Shown here one piece after another: positions 1 through 8,762 of a stretch of 64,000 nucleotides of DNA (the stretch's first letter is position 1; every line of letters begins with the position of its first letter). Source of the DNA: Bacillota bacterium (GTDB lineage: Bacteria > Bacillota > Clostridia > Lachnospirales > Lachnospiraceae); the NCBI GenBank assembly GCA_023409535.1, contig JAEYGZ010000038.1, positions 310,001-374,000 on the forward strand, read 5' to 3'. The notes beneath the pieces are model-generated. The model did no database searches and had not been told where the DNA came from. It worked only from the letters and a program-made list of their open reading frames with translations. The position numbers were made by a program, and so were the translations under genes.

Positions 1-449
1 AATTCTGCATATTTTGGCTGTTCCTGCTTAAGTTCACGCTTGAGGGCACGCATGAGACGCACCCCGTCTTCCACCTCGATGTAGATAGGAACAACATGCT
101 CTTCCCCGAAGTATTCCCTTATCTGCAGATAGGTTTCCAGGGTGCCGATCATCAGATAATTGGCTTCCTCCAGATTGATCTGTCCGTCATTAACGGTAAA
201 ATAATGCCATGTCCCGTGAACCGTCTCGTAAGCTCGATGCTCAATGATCTTATTCTGCTCCTGAAGCTCCTTTAATCTGTTCTCATCTACAAAATAATAT
301 TCCACTCCGTCCGCCTCGGATTTGCGGATAGGCCTTGTGGTATACATGACCGCTGTTTTTAAATTAAGCGCCTCTTCCTCCAGCAGCCTTTTATAAATGG
401 TATCTTTCCCCGTAGCACTTTTACCCATAACGATAAAGATTTTAGACAT
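1..449 (-). CDS. Guanylate kinase-like P-loop kinase (C-terminus beyond window)
   Basis: The protein starts at the ATG at 449 and runs off the left edge, so about 149 N-terminal residues are visible. It opens with MSKIFIVMGKSATGKDT, a Walker A loop near residues 9-16, followed by YTTRPIR, the phosphate-binding segment typical of guanylate kinases, and by the EYYFV and EHRAYETVHGTWHYF segments that resemble the GMP-binding part of the family. Guanylate kinase phosphorylates GMP to GDP. The variant P-loop, with SATGKD where the bona fide enzyme usually has SGAGKST, suggests a paralogue rather than the housekeeping gmk. It follows the decarboxylase-fold gene on the same strand with a gap of about 130 bp, a pairing I recall from other clostridia. 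The gene is partial only because the window ends. Confidence 0.8.
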   Translation of the reverse strand, partial: MSKIFIVMGKSATGKDTIYKRLLEEEALNLKTAVMYTTRPIRKSEADGVEYYFVDENRLKELQEQNKIIEHRAYETVHGTWHYFTVNDGQINLEEANYLMIGTLETYLQIREYFGEEHVVPIYIEVEDGVRLMRALKRELKQEQPKYAE

Positions 450-565
450 TCTATAATTCCTTTCCTTATCCTTAGCATTCTGATCTTACCTCTATACTTG
501 AATCTTAGAATCAGTTTGTACAGCGTGCAAGCCGCACGCTGGGACGACGCAGACACAAACTTCCA

Positions 566-597
566 AGTGTGAATTATTCTTTTCAATAATTCACACT
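566..597 (-). other. 13-bp stem-loop over the end of the decarboxylase gene
   Basis: AGTGTGAATTATT at 566-578 is the exact reverse complement of 585-597, with a 6-nt loop. It overlaps the last codons and the TGA stop of the upstream gene. No U-run follows, so it is more likely an mRNA stability or intercistronic hairpin than a terminator. Confidence 0.45.
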
Positions 598-2034
598 AAC
601 TACTTCAATTTTATCCTGAAATTCGCCGTTTAAACCGGTGACGGATATTCCATCCTTTTTCGCGCGGCCGACATAGTCTATCAGTTCCTTCTTAATAACC
701 TCTCCGGGGATCAAAACAGGTGTCCCCGGCGGAAACAGACAGACAAATACGGCACTGATCCTCCCGGCACTTTCCCGAAACGCTATTTGCCGTGTCGGTG
801 CGGTCCACGCCTCACTTGGCAGCATCACTGCGTCCTGCATTGCAGCTTTTTCATTCACAGCCGCGGTCTGTTCTGCCGGAGGATCCTCATACTCAGCCGA
901 TACCGCAAGCTGCTCCTCCTCTATCTCAAGCAAGGCCTTCCCTAACCGCTCAAAGCCTTCCGGTGTATCACAGATACTGGTCATACCCAGCACATAGTCC
1001 GGTGCACCCATTTCCATCTCAATGTGATATTTCTCCCTGAGAAGCGCTTGAAGTCCATGCCCGCTCAGCCCTGTCCCCTGCGTCGAGACCGTAATCTTGG
1101 ATCGATCCAGTGCATAGATGCCGGCTGCCCCTATGACCTCCTGCGTAAGCAGCTTAAATCTCTTCAATCCCTGCAGAGACCGATAGAAGCCGGTAAGCAG
1201 CCTGTCATATTCCCGGAACAGCTCCCCGGCATTGTTCTCAAGAAGATGAACACAGCGGTCTATTCCCGCCATTAATACATAGGAGGGGCTGCTGCTTTCA
1301 TAGATCGCAAGGTATTGGCTGACCCTGTGGTCCAGCGTACTGTCATTGGAGTGGAGAACGGCAGACTGGGTGAATGCCGGCAGAGTCTTGTGAAGACTTT
1401 GGATGACCAGGTCCGCCCCTAAGGTTACCGCACTTTCCGGAAATCCGGAATGAAATCCAAAATGTGCCCCATGGGCTTCATCCACCAGCAAACGTGCCCC
1501 ATACCGGTGTACAATCCCGGCAATCGATGGAATATCCGATACCATTCCCTCATAAGTGGGTGAGGTAATGACAACAAGCTTAACATCCTGATGCTTTATC
1601 AACGCCTCCTCAATATCGGAAGGAAGAATTCCACCATACAGGGGTGATTTATTAATTTTTTGTGGATAACAATAGACCGGAACGAGTCCCATGAGGATAA
1701 CCGCATGATACACCGACTTATGGGAATTTCTTGAGATCAAAATCTTATCTCCGCGATTTACACCGGCCGAGATTCCCGCCAGAATTCCCGCAGTACTGCC
1801 GTTCACCAGCGGATAGGATCTCCCTGCTTTATATAACCGGCTAAGCCGCTCCGATAACGATAACAGGATCCCCTCCTGCTGATGCAGATTATCAAAGCCC
1901 TCAATCTCCGTAATGTCAAGCGCATATGGATTTCCCATGCTGTTAAGCCTTGTATTTCTCTTATGCCCGGGCATGTGCATCGGATAATAATCTTCCTTAC
2001 TCAAGGCAACTAATTTATCATATAGTCTCTCCAC
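583..2034 (-). CDS. Orn/Lys/Arg decarboxylase-family PLP enzyme
   Basis: This 483-residue fold-type I PLP protein belongs to the YaaO/SpeA-like branch of the Orn/Lys/Arg decarboxylase family. Visible landmarks are MHMPGHKRN near residue 19, NGSTAGILAGI (cofactor phosphate region), VDEAHGAHFGFH (the aspartate that contacts the PLP ring nitrogen) and QSLHKTLPAFTQ, whose lysine should form the Schiff base with PLP. The C-terminal PPGTPVLIPGE motif is also typical. The family decarboxylates lysine, arginine or ornithine to polyamine precursors; the substrate cannot be read from sequence. It is the first gene of a pair with the downstream guanylate-kinase-like gene, and lies 34 bp after the GGDEF gene on the same strand. 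The length is about normal for the short clostridial members, which lack the N-terminal wing domain of the inducible enterobacterial enzymes. Confidence 0.88.
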   Translation of the reverse strand: MERLYDKLVALSKEDYYPMHMPGHKRNTRLNSMGNPYALDITEIEGFDNLHQQEGILLSLSERLSRLYKAGRSYPLVNGSTAGILAGISAGVNRGDKILISRNSHKSVYHAVILMGLVPVYCYPQKINKSPLYGGILPSDIEEALIKHQDVKLVVITSPTYEGMVSDIPSIAGIVHRYGARLLVDEAHGAHFGFHSGFPESAVTLGADLVIQSLHKTLPAFTQSAVLHSNDSTLDHRVSQYLAIYESSSPSYVLMAGIDRCVHLLENNAGELFREYDRLLTGFYRSLQGLKRFKLLTQEVIGAAGIYALDRSKITVSTQGTGLSGHGLQALLREKYHIEMEMGAPDYVLGMTSICDTPEGFERLGKALLEIEEEQLAVSAEYEDPPAEQTAAVNEKAAMQDAVMLPSEAWTAPTRQIAFRESAGRISAVFVCLFPPGTPVLIPGEVIKKELIDYVGRAKKDGISVTGLNGEFQDKIEVVSVNY

Positions 2035-2068
2035 GTCACTCTTGCCTTTCTGTTATCTAAATGGAATC

Positions 2069-3991
2069 CTACCGCTCCGGCAGCTCACTCCGGCGCTTTA
2101 AGCGAAGGGTCTCCTTTTGATATTTCTGCTGATACATCTTAGAATCGGCTGTAATCAGACAATCCTCAATAGAGGTACTCTCTGTCGGCCTTATCAGAGT
2201 CCAGCCATAGCTGACATAAACTCTGTATAACAGATGCCCGTCCTGGTTATGCATATCCAGCTTCTCTTCAAAATGCCCAATGAATTCGCTGATTTTTTTC
2301 TGATTATAGTCCATGCCGATGACAACAAACTCATCCCCGCTGATCCGGATACAAATCTCATTATCTCTGGCCGCATAAAGAAGCGCATCTGCCACTGCTT
2401 TGATTGCCAGATCTCCAAATGCATGTCCGAAATTATCATTGATATATTTTAATTTATCCATATCTGCCGAGAAAACCATCAGCCTGTTCTGCTTTTCCAT
2501 GCATTGCTTCATATATTTTCCCGCAAGCTGGGATAATGCCCGCCGGTTATAAAGGCCTGTCAGATCGTCCTTTATGTACATATCCTCCAGCCGGTTGACA
2601 AGCCGCCCCAGAACATTGTGAATTCTGATATTCTCCAAAGCATTGCAGATATTGATCAGCCAGCCCTGATAGGAAGCCTTGTAAATACCGCAATCATAAA
2701 AGCTGATGGCTGTATATCCAAAGCAGATTTCCTGATAATGCAGCATGTTGAAGAAATAAATCTGCGGTTCGCTGCCCATATGCTCCGGCGGAAGGAGATT
2801 CGGTCTGTAAAAGTGTGCCTTCTGCAGCCATTCCCCGTTCTTCATTCCGACCTCCATGATCATGTCGTCGCTTTCCGTGCTTCCGGTCCGGTCTTCACCG
2901 CCAAAGAGCTCCCAGTCCTTATAAAGGCACATGTAAAAGCTTGCAAAACCATCATTCATGTAGGTATAAGAAGCAAGCTTACGATCCAGCTCATCAATTG
3001 TCTTAATTCCGGTTAATTCGACTGACATAAAAGCATTATTGGAGATGGATTTATCCTTCCCTTCCAGCTCCCTGATAATGCGATTGCTTCGGGAAGCACC
3101 GGCCTCCTTGCTGCTGCGGGGTTTACACCCGCAGGATTCCCTCCAGGCGGTAACCGTATTCATATACGTATTTTTCTCCTGTGAGATCCCCTGATTATGC
3201 ATAAATATTTTATTCACCGCCTCTATCCCCATCTCATATACGGGTATTCCTGCGGTTGTAATGGAAGGAGTAAAGTCCTCGGTGATTCCAATATTATCAC
3301 AGCCTGAGACCGCAATCTCTTCCGGAACAGCAATTCCACGCTCTGCAAGCGCATTGCAAACCGTTATCGCCATATAATCATTGGCACAAACAATCGCCTC
3401 GGGGCGCTTATCCGGATCCTTCAGCCATTGACTGACTGCATCATAACCTGTGAACTTCCAGAAGTCACCGAAATAAATCTGGTCCTCTTCCGCTGCAAGG
3501 TTATGCTCCTTCATTATGCGTTTATATGCTTCCAGACGTTCTATGGAAACCGGATTATCCTTGGGTCCGGTCAAAAAATGAATTCTCTTAAAGCCATGCT
3601 CCGCAATAAAATGCTGCAATATCTCGTCAAGTACGGAGGAATCATCAATCAGTACATTATAGTAGTCCTCTGTTTTCTGTCGGACGCTGACCACCGGGCA
3701 GTTTGCGTAACGGCTGATACACTCCCTGATGCTCTTGTCAAAGCCCTGGGCAAACATCGTATCCGGCAAAAAAATAATTCCATCCAGATCCTCATATTGA
3801 GGCAGCATCGCTATGCTGCGTTCACCGATTTCATACTGGAACTCTCCATATCCCAGAAAGTTTGCAAAAAATGCTACATTGTACCCTAATTCCTTCGCCC
3901 TCTTACAGATACCCTTACTTAATACTTCCTGAAATTCCTGGTGTACCTGTGTTATAAATACGCCAATCGTTTTTCTTTCGTTCCCAAACAT
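2069..3991 (-). CDS. Periplasmic-binding-protein-like sensor fused to GGDEF domain
   Basis: A 640-residue protein. Residues about 8-290 resemble the ligand-binding core of LacI/GalR regulators (KTIGVFITQVHQEFQ at the start, then AIVCANDYMAITV and EIAVSGCDNIGI), but no DNA-binding helix-turn-helix precedes it. A middle region of unknown fold follows, then a GGDEF domain from about residue 470 (DDLTGLYNRRAL ... MDKLKYINDNFGHAFGD ... RISGDEFVV). The signature is SGDEF rather than GGDEF, a variation that can still be active; the upstream DxD-type residues look intact. The likely role is a cytosolic sugar or metabolite sensor controlling c-di-GMP synthesis. No signal peptide or membrane segment is seen. 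A GGGGG tract lies just ahead of the ATG. The ligand is unknown. Confidence 0.85.
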   Translation of the reverse strand: MFGNERKTIGVFITQVHQEFQEVLSKGICKRAKELGYNVAFFANFLGYGEFQYEIGERSIAMLPQYEDLDGIIFLPDTMFAQGFDKSIRECISRYANCPVVSVRQKTEDYYNVLIDDSSVLDEILQHFIAEHGFKRIHFLTGPKDNPVSIERLEAYKRIMKEHNLAAEEDQIYFGDFWKFTGYDAVSQWLKDPDKRPEAIVCANDYMAITVCNALAERGIAVPEEIAVSGCDNIGITEDFTPSITTAGIPVYEMGIEAVNKIFMHNQGISQEKNTYMNTVTAWRESCGCKPRSSKEAGASRSNRIIRELEGKDKSISNNAFMSVELTGIKTIDELDRKLASYTYMNDGFASFYMCLYKDWELFGGEDRTGSTESDDMIMEVGMKNGEWLQKAHFYRPNLLPPEHMGSEPQIYFFNMLHYQEICFGYTAISFYDCGIYKASYQGWLINICNALENIRIHNVLGRLVNRLEDMYIKDDLTGLYNRRALSQLAGKYMKQCMEKQNRLMVFSADMDKLKYINDNFGHAFGDLAIKAVADALLYAARDNEICIRISGDEFVVIGMDYNQKKISEFIGHFEEKLDMHNQDGHLLYRVYVSYGWTLIRPTESTSIEDCLITADSKMYQQKYQKETLRLKRRSELPER

Positions 3992-4393
3992 AGTATACCC
4001 CCGTAGACCCCCACTATCTCCGTTGTATCTTAGTTTTCTTACTGGTAACTAAAGTTACAAAAACCATGTTGTGTTATGGCGGCATAACCTGCCTGCACAA
4101 TAACAATACAGGGAAAGCATGCTTTTGGCTGCTATTATTGTGTAATCAGGACACCTCACTTTGATGTGTCTCTTTGAACCCCTTACATAATTACACTATA
4201 TAACAAATTGTTATGAAAAACAAGATTCTCGTCGTATGAATGCATCATATATCCTCTAAAACGACAAATTAACTGACAAAATTGAGGCTGTTACATTCAA
4301 TTCTGCAGCAGCCTCAATAAGTATCCTCAATTCATATTCGGTGTAAAAGGTCATGCTGCTTCTGCAGCATTGACTGATTGTACTTCTGTCCTA
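3992..4393. other. Intergenic region with terminator and a small palindrome
   Basis: About 400 bp separate the ABC ATPase stop from the start of the GGDEF gene. It contains the terminator hairpin listed separately, a second small stem-loop near 4353-4367, and a perfect 14-bp palindrome GTAACTAAAGTTAC near 4043-4056, roughly 55 bp ahead of the GGDEF gene, that could be an operator. No convincing gene is seen. Confidence 0.5.
4282..4317 (-). terminator. Terminator after the ABC importer operon
   Basis: TTGAGGCTG at 4282-4290 pairs with CAGCCTCAA at 4309-4317. On the minus strand the stem is followed by a short T-rich stretch (ATTTTG). It lies about 75 bp past the stop of the ATPase gene. Confidence 0.65.
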
Positions 4394-5188
4394 TTATGAT
4401 AATATCATACGGTCATTGGCAAATTCGCCGCCGCTGACCTTCTCAAACTTTTCTAACAAATCGCTAACCTGAAGCTCCTTCTTCTCCTCACCGGATACAT
4501 CAAAGATGATCTTACCCTCATACATCATAATCAGCCGGTTGCCATATTGAATTGCATTCTTCATGTTATGCGTAACCATCAATGCCGTCAGGGAATTGGC
4601 GGTGATAATCTGCTCCGACAGCTCCAATACCTTCGCAGCAGTTTTAGGATCCAGCGCTGCCGTATGTTCATCCAGCAGTAATAATTTCGGCTGTTTTAAG
4701 GTCGCCATAAGCAATGTCAGCGCCTGCCTCTGCCCTCCTGACAGGAGTCCAACCTTGGTGGTCATTCTGTTCTCCAGGCCAAGATCAAGCATCTTAAGCT
4801 TTTCCCGGTAAAGCTCCTTTTCCTCCTTAGTGATACCCCAGCGGATTCCTCTTTTTTCTCCCCTTCGGAAAGCCAATGCAAGATTTTCTTCAATTTCCAT
4901 ATTTGCCGCTGTTCCCATCATAGGGTCCTGGAATACTCTTCCCAGATATTTAGCCCGTGCATGCTCAGGTAAACGGGTGATTTCCTCTCCGTCCAGTGTA
5001 ATCATTCCTTCGTCCGGCAGGTGAACCCCGGCAATCATGTTGAGCATGGTTGACTTTCCTGCACCATTGCCGCCGATCACAGTAACAAAATCCCTGTCCT
5101 TAAGCTCTAAATTCAGATCTTTAAGTACCAGCTTTTCATTTACCGTTCCGGCGTTAAAGGTTTTATATATTCCCTTTAATTTCAGCAT
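4394..5188 (-). CDS. ABC transporter ATP-binding protein (TrpZ-like)
   Basis: This cytosolic ATPase of about 264 residues has Walker A GGNGAGKST, a Q-loop in FQDPMMGT, the signature LLSGGQRQAL, Walker B KLLLLDEHTAALDP and the H-loop THNM. LLLDEHTAALD is characteristic of the ATPase that partners with PF02653-type permeases and PF04392 substrate-binding lipoproteins. The start at 5188 is chosen because GGGAGGG lies 9 nt upstream and the ATG follows the permease stop by one base. It is the last gene of the three-gene importer, followed by a terminator. Homologous systems in streptococci import tryptophan, but the substrate here is not determined. Confidence 0.9.
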   Translation of the reverse strand: MLKLKGIYKTFNAGTVNEKLVLKDLNLELKDRDFVTVIGGNGAGKSTMLNMIAGVHLPDEGMITLDGEEITRLPEHARAKYLGRVFQDPMMGTAANMEIEENLALAFRRGEKRGIRWGITKEEKELYREKLKMLDLGLENRMTTKVGLLSGGQRQALTLLMATLKQPKLLLLDEHTAALDPKTAAKVLELSEQIITANSLTALMVTHNMKNAIQYGNRLIMMYEGKIIFDVSGEEKKELQVSDLLEKFEKVSGGEFANDRMILS

Positions 5189-5189
5189 C

Positions 5190-6119
5190 CTAGTTGCCCT
5201 CCCTTCGGACAATTCCCCTTTTTCTTTTCAGAACGGGAACTGCCAAAGCAAGCGCTACCACTGCTGCCGTTAATAATTTCAGATCATCCGTATTTAATCC
5301 TAATTGCAGAACCACCGCAATAATGATTCGATAGATCACCGCACCGATTACAATAGCTGCCAGCTTCTTTGCAAAGTTTTTCACTTTGCTGAACAGCACT
5401 TCACCGATTACAATGGAAGCCAATCCAATTACAATGGCGCCGACACCCATATTGATATCCGCAAAGCCCTGACTCTGAGTAACAAGCGCACCGGACAGAG
5501 CGATCAGCCCATTACTGATCATTAAGCCAAATATCTTTGTTCTGTCGGTATTCACTCCCTGTGCCCGAACCATAGCTTCATTATTACCGGTAGCACGAAT
5601 ACAGCAGCCGATCTCTGTGCCGAAGATCCAGTATAAAAATACAATTACAATAAAGATACATATAATACCAACCCCCATATTAACCCAGCTCTGCAGGGTC
5701 GAATCCTTAATTCCCAAGTCCTTGGCTGCCGGAAATATATCCTTAAAGATGGAAATAATCGTGTTTTGTCCAAGCAATGAGGTCATCGCCTGCCCCATGA
5801 TACGCAAGTTTATGGAATACAATACGAACATGGTAAGAATACCTGAAAGTATTGCCGGTATCTTAAGCTTTGTATGTAATATACCCGTCAGGCAGCCTGC
5901 TGCCATTCCTGCCAATATGGATACCAACAGTGTCAAGAACGGATTCCAATGCTGGTGTACCATCAATACTGCGCTGATACTGCCTCCTAAAGCAAAGCTG
6001 CCTTCACAGGACATATCAGCAAAATCTAATATCCGGAAGGTAAGAAATACTCCCAGGGCCAGAATGGCCCAGAGCAATCCTTGCGCCGATGCCCCGAACA
6101 TTGCCATAACGATATTCAT
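5190..6119 (-). CDS. ABC transporter permease (TrpY-like, PF02653 type)
   Basis: A 309-residue polytopic membrane protein with about eight to nine hydrophobic segments. The stretch RILDFADMSCEGSFALGG is typical of this permease family (related to branched-chain amino acid and ribose permeases), as is the later GLMISNGLIALSGALVTQSQGFADI. It forms the membrane channel for the adjacent lipoprotein and ATPase. The stop codon sits one base before the ATPase start, and the gene begins 23 bp after the binding-protein stop, which indicates one operon with translational coupling. Confidence 0.92.
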   Translation of the reverse strand: MNIVMAMFGASAQGLLWAILALGVFLTFRILDFADMSCEGSFALGGSISAVLMVHQHWNPFLTLLVSILAGMAAGCLTGILHTKLKIPAILSGILTMFVLYSINLRIMGQAMTSLLGQNTIISIFKDIFPAAKDLGIKDSTLQSWVNMGVGIICIFIVIVFLYWIFGTEIGCCIRATGNNEAMVRAQGVNTDRTKIFGLMISNGLIALSGALVTQSQGFADINMGVGAIVIGLASIVIGEVLFSKVKNFAKKLAAIVIGAVIYRIIIAVVLQLGLNTDDLKLLTAAVVALALAVPVLKRKRGIVRREGN

Positions 6120-6142
6120 AACCGATGTTCCTTTCCTGCCGC

Positions 6143-7108
6143 TTATTCTGTCTTCAAATCATCCGGTATGGTAATGCCTAACTTTGCAGCCACTTCCTCG
6201 TTAACCTTCAGTGCTAACTGGTCCTCGGGCAGGTATTTGATCGGCATGGTCTCTGTCTTCGCCTTTCCTTCCATAATTTGAACTGCCTGCTCCCCTGTCA
6301 GATACCCAAGCTTATAGTAATTAATACCGATAGTTGCAAGGCCTCCGTTATCAACCATTCCCTCTTCACCGCAGATTACCGGGATACCGTTATCATTAGC
6401 TACCATGGCAACAGTCGGCATACCGGAAGCGATGGTATTATCGGTAGGGGCATAGATCGCATCTACTTTTCCTACCAGAGATTGAACCACCTGTTGAATC
6501 TCATTGGTATTGGATACGGTTGCATCCATTGTTGTGAGACCGTATTCCGCGGCGGTTTCTCTTGCAAGGTCTGCCTGAATCTTGGAATTACTTTCACTGG
6601 AGCTGTAAAGAATTGCAATATTTTTAGCAGTTGGAACCAGCTTCGTTAAAAGCTCAATTTGTTTATCAATGGGCGTTAAATCCGAGGTTCCGGATACATT
6701 TCCTCCCGGAGCGTCATTGGATGCAACCAGGCCTGATTCGGCAGGATCCGTAACCGCAGTAATCAGAATTGGTATATCCTTGGTAGCATTTGCTACTGCT
6801 TGGGCGGAAGGAGTCGCAATTGCCAGGATGAGATCATTGTTATCATTAACGAGCTTTGTTGCAATGGTATTTGCAGTAGGCTGGTCTCCCTGTGCATTCT
6901 GATAATCAATCTTAATCTTCTCTCCGTCTATGTATCCTGCGTCGGCCAAAGCAGCCACAAAGCCCTGATAGCTTGCATCAAGCGCCGCATGGGTGACTAA
7001 CTGGTTGACTCCGATCTTAAATACCTTATCCTTTGTACTGCATCCGGCAAGTGATACGACGGATAGGGCCACCACCAATGTGACCGCCAAAATTCTTCTA
7101 ATTTTCAT
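6143..7108 (-). CDS. ABC transporter substrate-binding lipoprotein (TrpX-like)
   Basis: The 321-residue product starts with a lipoprotein signal: charged KIRR, a hydrophobic stretch and the lipobox LAGC at about residues 20-23. The mature domain (KIGVNQLVTHAALDASYQGF, then TANTIATKLVNDNNDLILAIATPSAQ, and PVICGEEGMVDNGGLATIGI) matches the ABC_sub_bind (PF04392) family. It is expected to sit on the outer face of the membrane and capture a small ligand, probably an aromatic amino acid by analogy with TrpX of streptococci. It is the first gene of the importer operon, has a strong GAGGAGG ribosome-binding site, and is preceded by a promoter and a leader hairpin listed separately. Confidence 0.92.
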   Translation of the reverse strand: MKIRRILAVTLVVALSVVSLAGCSTKDKVFKIGVNQLVTHAALDASYQGFVAALADAGYIDGEKIKIDYQNAQGDQPTANTIATKLVNDNNDLILAIATPSAQAVANATKDIPILITAVTDPAESGLVASNDAPGGNVSGTSDLTPIDKQIELLTKLVPTAKNIAILYSSSESNSKIQADLARETAAEYGLTTMDATVSNTNEIQQVVQSLVGKVDAIYAPTDNTIASGMPTVAMVANDNGIPVICGEEGMVDNGGLATIGINYYKLGYLTGEQAVQIMEGKAKTETMPIKYLPEDQLALKVNEEVAAKLGITIPDDLKTE

Positions 7109-7147
7109 AATTACAATCCTCCTCGATTATAAGTACAAGATATCTTT

Positions 7148-7190
7148 TTAAAAGCGTTACTTTATGGCTTTAAAGCTTCAACGCTTTTAA
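7148..7190 (-). promoter_or_regulatory. Leader hairpin ahead of the importer operon
   Basis: TTAAAAGCGTT at 7148-7158 and AACGCTTTTAA at 7180-7190 form a perfect 11-bp stem within the roughly 80-nt leader between the promoter and the lipoprotein gene. The loop contains a further small palindrome. It could be an attenuator or a stability element. No T-box features are seen. Confidence 0.4.
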
Positions 7191-7197
7191 TGGATAA

Positions 7198-7226
7198 AGT
7201 GTACTATTAAAAAGGCTTTTCGTCAA
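7198..7226 (-). promoter_or_regulatory. Sigma-A-type promoter of the importer operon
   Basis: On the minus strand, TTGACG (7221-7226) and TACACT (7198-7203) are separated by 17 bp. The spacing is ideal and the position, about 90 bp ahead of the lipoprotein gene, fits. Confidence 0.6.
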
Positions 7227-7266
7227 TACTTTTTTCTTCCAGAGGAGGAAGCCTATGGCGGTAAAA

Positions 7267-7863
7267 CTACCTAGAAGTATAAATTTTCACAACCTCCGGT
7301 CCGTGAATATCAAGTACCTCAAAGGCTTTAAACTCAGTTCCCTCAAAGATCATAACGGCAGCAAAGGGCATGATGTTTACAATTCTTCTAAACTGATTCA
7401 AATTAAACTCCTTATCAAAGTAATTTAAAATCGTGCTGATGGCTGTTCCATGAGAACCGATTACAATATTCTGACCCCTATACTCTGACACATATCGCTT
7501 CAGCGCAGAGACAGTACGGCTTTGTACTTCCTTCAGGCTCTCCCCTCCGCTCAGCTTATGGTCAAAATCCTGCCATTGTTTTGCTACAAAGCTCCAATAA
7601 TCATCGATCCACTCCGTATCGATTGCCCTTTCACGAAATTCAGGCGTTCTTTTTATCGGCGTCTGATTAATCTCCGCGAAATCCTTCACGGTGTCATAAG
7701 CCCGCAGATACGGACTCGAAAAGACATAATTAATCTCTTTATCTCTTAAGTATTTGACTACGTACTTACAGCTTTCCCGTCCCTTATCCGATAACGGCCG
7801 CTCCATATCATTATGATTTGTAAAGTCCGGTTCAGCATGCCTGATTAAGTAAACTGTTGTCAT
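7267..7863 (-). CDS. Histidine phosphatase superfamily protein
   Basis: The protein of about 198 residues begins MTTVYLIRHAEPDF, the RHG-type catalytic motif at residues 8-10 with the phosphohistidine at residue 9. The second catalytic histidine lies in VIGSHGTAISTILNYF. Such enzymes (phosphoglycerate mutase/acid phosphatase fold) hydrolyse phosphate esters; the substrate cannot be read. I placed the start at 7863 because the catalytic motif must be near the N-terminus and an AGGA stretch precedes it. A longer open frame reaches 7989 but crosses the terminator upstream, so the extension is unlikely to be translated. Confidence 0.85.
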   Translation of the reverse strand: MTTVYLIRHAEPDFTNHNDMERPLSDKGRESCKYVVKYLRDKEINYVFSSPYLRAYDTVKDFAEINQTPIKRTPEFRERAIDTEWIDDYWSFVAKQWQDFDHKLSGGESLKEVQSRTVSALKRYVSEYRGQNIVIGSHGTAISTILNYFDKEFNLNQFRRIVNIMPFAAVMIFEGTEFKAFEVLDIHGPEVVKIYTSR

Positions 7864-7942
7864 TGGTATATCCTGCTGCGATATTTTTCGCCCTTCCATT
7901 TGTATTATTTTCCATATATTGGACCAATTATAGCATAAAAAT

Positions 7943-7975
7943 TCCTGCATGGCTATATTATGCAGCCATGCAGGA
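7943..7975. terminator. Perfect 12-bp terminator-like hairpin
   Basis: TCCTGCATGGCT at 7943-7954 and AGCCATGCAGGA at 7964-7975 pair perfectly with a 9-nt loop. T-rich tracts lie on both sides, so it may work in both directions. It follows the LytTR regulator gene and ends the kinase-NfeD-FloA run. Confidence 0.75.
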
Positions 7976-8021
7976 TAACATTTTTTCACCGATTAACCTT
8001 GTAACTCTGAGCTAAGTCCCA

Positions 8022-8762
8022 TTATAAAAATCTTTTTTTAATCTCCTCAAACTTTTCCGTGGTCATCAATGCATCCCGATCGATATCCTTAAAGGTCACT
8101 ATGTAAGTCCATCTGCCGTAAGGCTCGATTTTCTTAATTTGTGATACATTGATTAAATAGGATTTGTGGCTTCGCATGAACTGTTCCGAATCAAGCTTTG
8201 CTTCAATATCACTGATACTCGCTGAGGTCGTAAAGGAATCCTTTCCGGTATAGATGACTGTACTGTTGTTCTCTCTCTGAATGAGAATAATGTCACTGAT
8301 ATCCACAAAGCTCATGCTTTCTTTTCCCTTTACCAGTAATTTCTCAAGACCACGTTCATACTTAATGATTTTATCCAGATGCTCCATCTCCTCCGGTCCC
8401 TGTAAGTTCTTAATGCGATCCAGCGTCTGATAGACACGGTCTACAGGAAAAGGCTTTACCAGATAATCAAAGGCATATACTTCAAATGCTTCCGACCTGT
8501 ACTGCGAATGAGCCGTTGCGAAGATAAGCTTTGCCTTGGGATCCAGATCAGAGATCACTTTCGCACATTCCAGCCCGTTTGTATCCTTAAGCTCAATGTC
8601 AAGAAATACAACCTCTGCCTTCGTCTTCGTATACATAGCGATAGCATCCGTTTGATTATCACATTCACCGACCACCTCAAAGCCCGGTCTGCTCTCAATA
8701 ATTTTACGAAGCAGGCTGCGGATGCCATCTTCATCCTCCACCAATAAAACCTTAACTGCCAT
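8022..8762 (-). CDS. LytTR-family response regulator
   Basis: This protein of about 246 residues has an N-terminal receiver domain (VKVLLVEDEDGIR with paired acidic residues, phospho-acceptor Asp in VVFLDIELKD near residue 54, Lys in YLVKPF) and a C-terminal LytTR DNA-binding domain (IILIQRENNSTVIYT, then FMRSHKSYLINVSQIKKIEPYGRW). It is expected to bind direct repeats upstream of target promoters when phosphorylated. The start at 8762 has a GAAGG site 6 nt upstream and overlaps the end of the 110-residue gene before it by 11 bp, so translation is probably coupled. The likely partner is the sensor kinase at 10769-11596, separated from it by the NfeD and FloA genes. Confidence 0.9.
   Translation of the reverse strand: MAVKVLLVEDEDGIRSLLRKIIESRPGFEVVGECDNQTDAIAMYTKTKAEVVFLDIELKDTNGLECAKVISDLDPKAKLIFATAHSQYRSEAFEVYAFDYLVKPFPVDRVYQTLDRIKNLQGPEEMEHLDKIIKYERGLEKLLVKGKESMSFVDISDIILIQRENNSTVIYTGKDSFTTSASISDIEAKLDSEQFMRSHKSYLINVSQIKKIEPYGRWTYIVTFKDIDRDALMTTEKFEEIKKRFL

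Noticed and set aside
359..586. 75-residue minus-strand frame
   Set aside because: It overlaps the start of the guanylate-kinase-like gene in another frame, has no ribosome-binding site and a composition unlike its neighbours.
7109..7266. T-box leader ahead of the amino-acid-type importer
   Set aside because: No specifier loop, T-box sequence or long terminator/antiterminator pair is present; the leader is too short.
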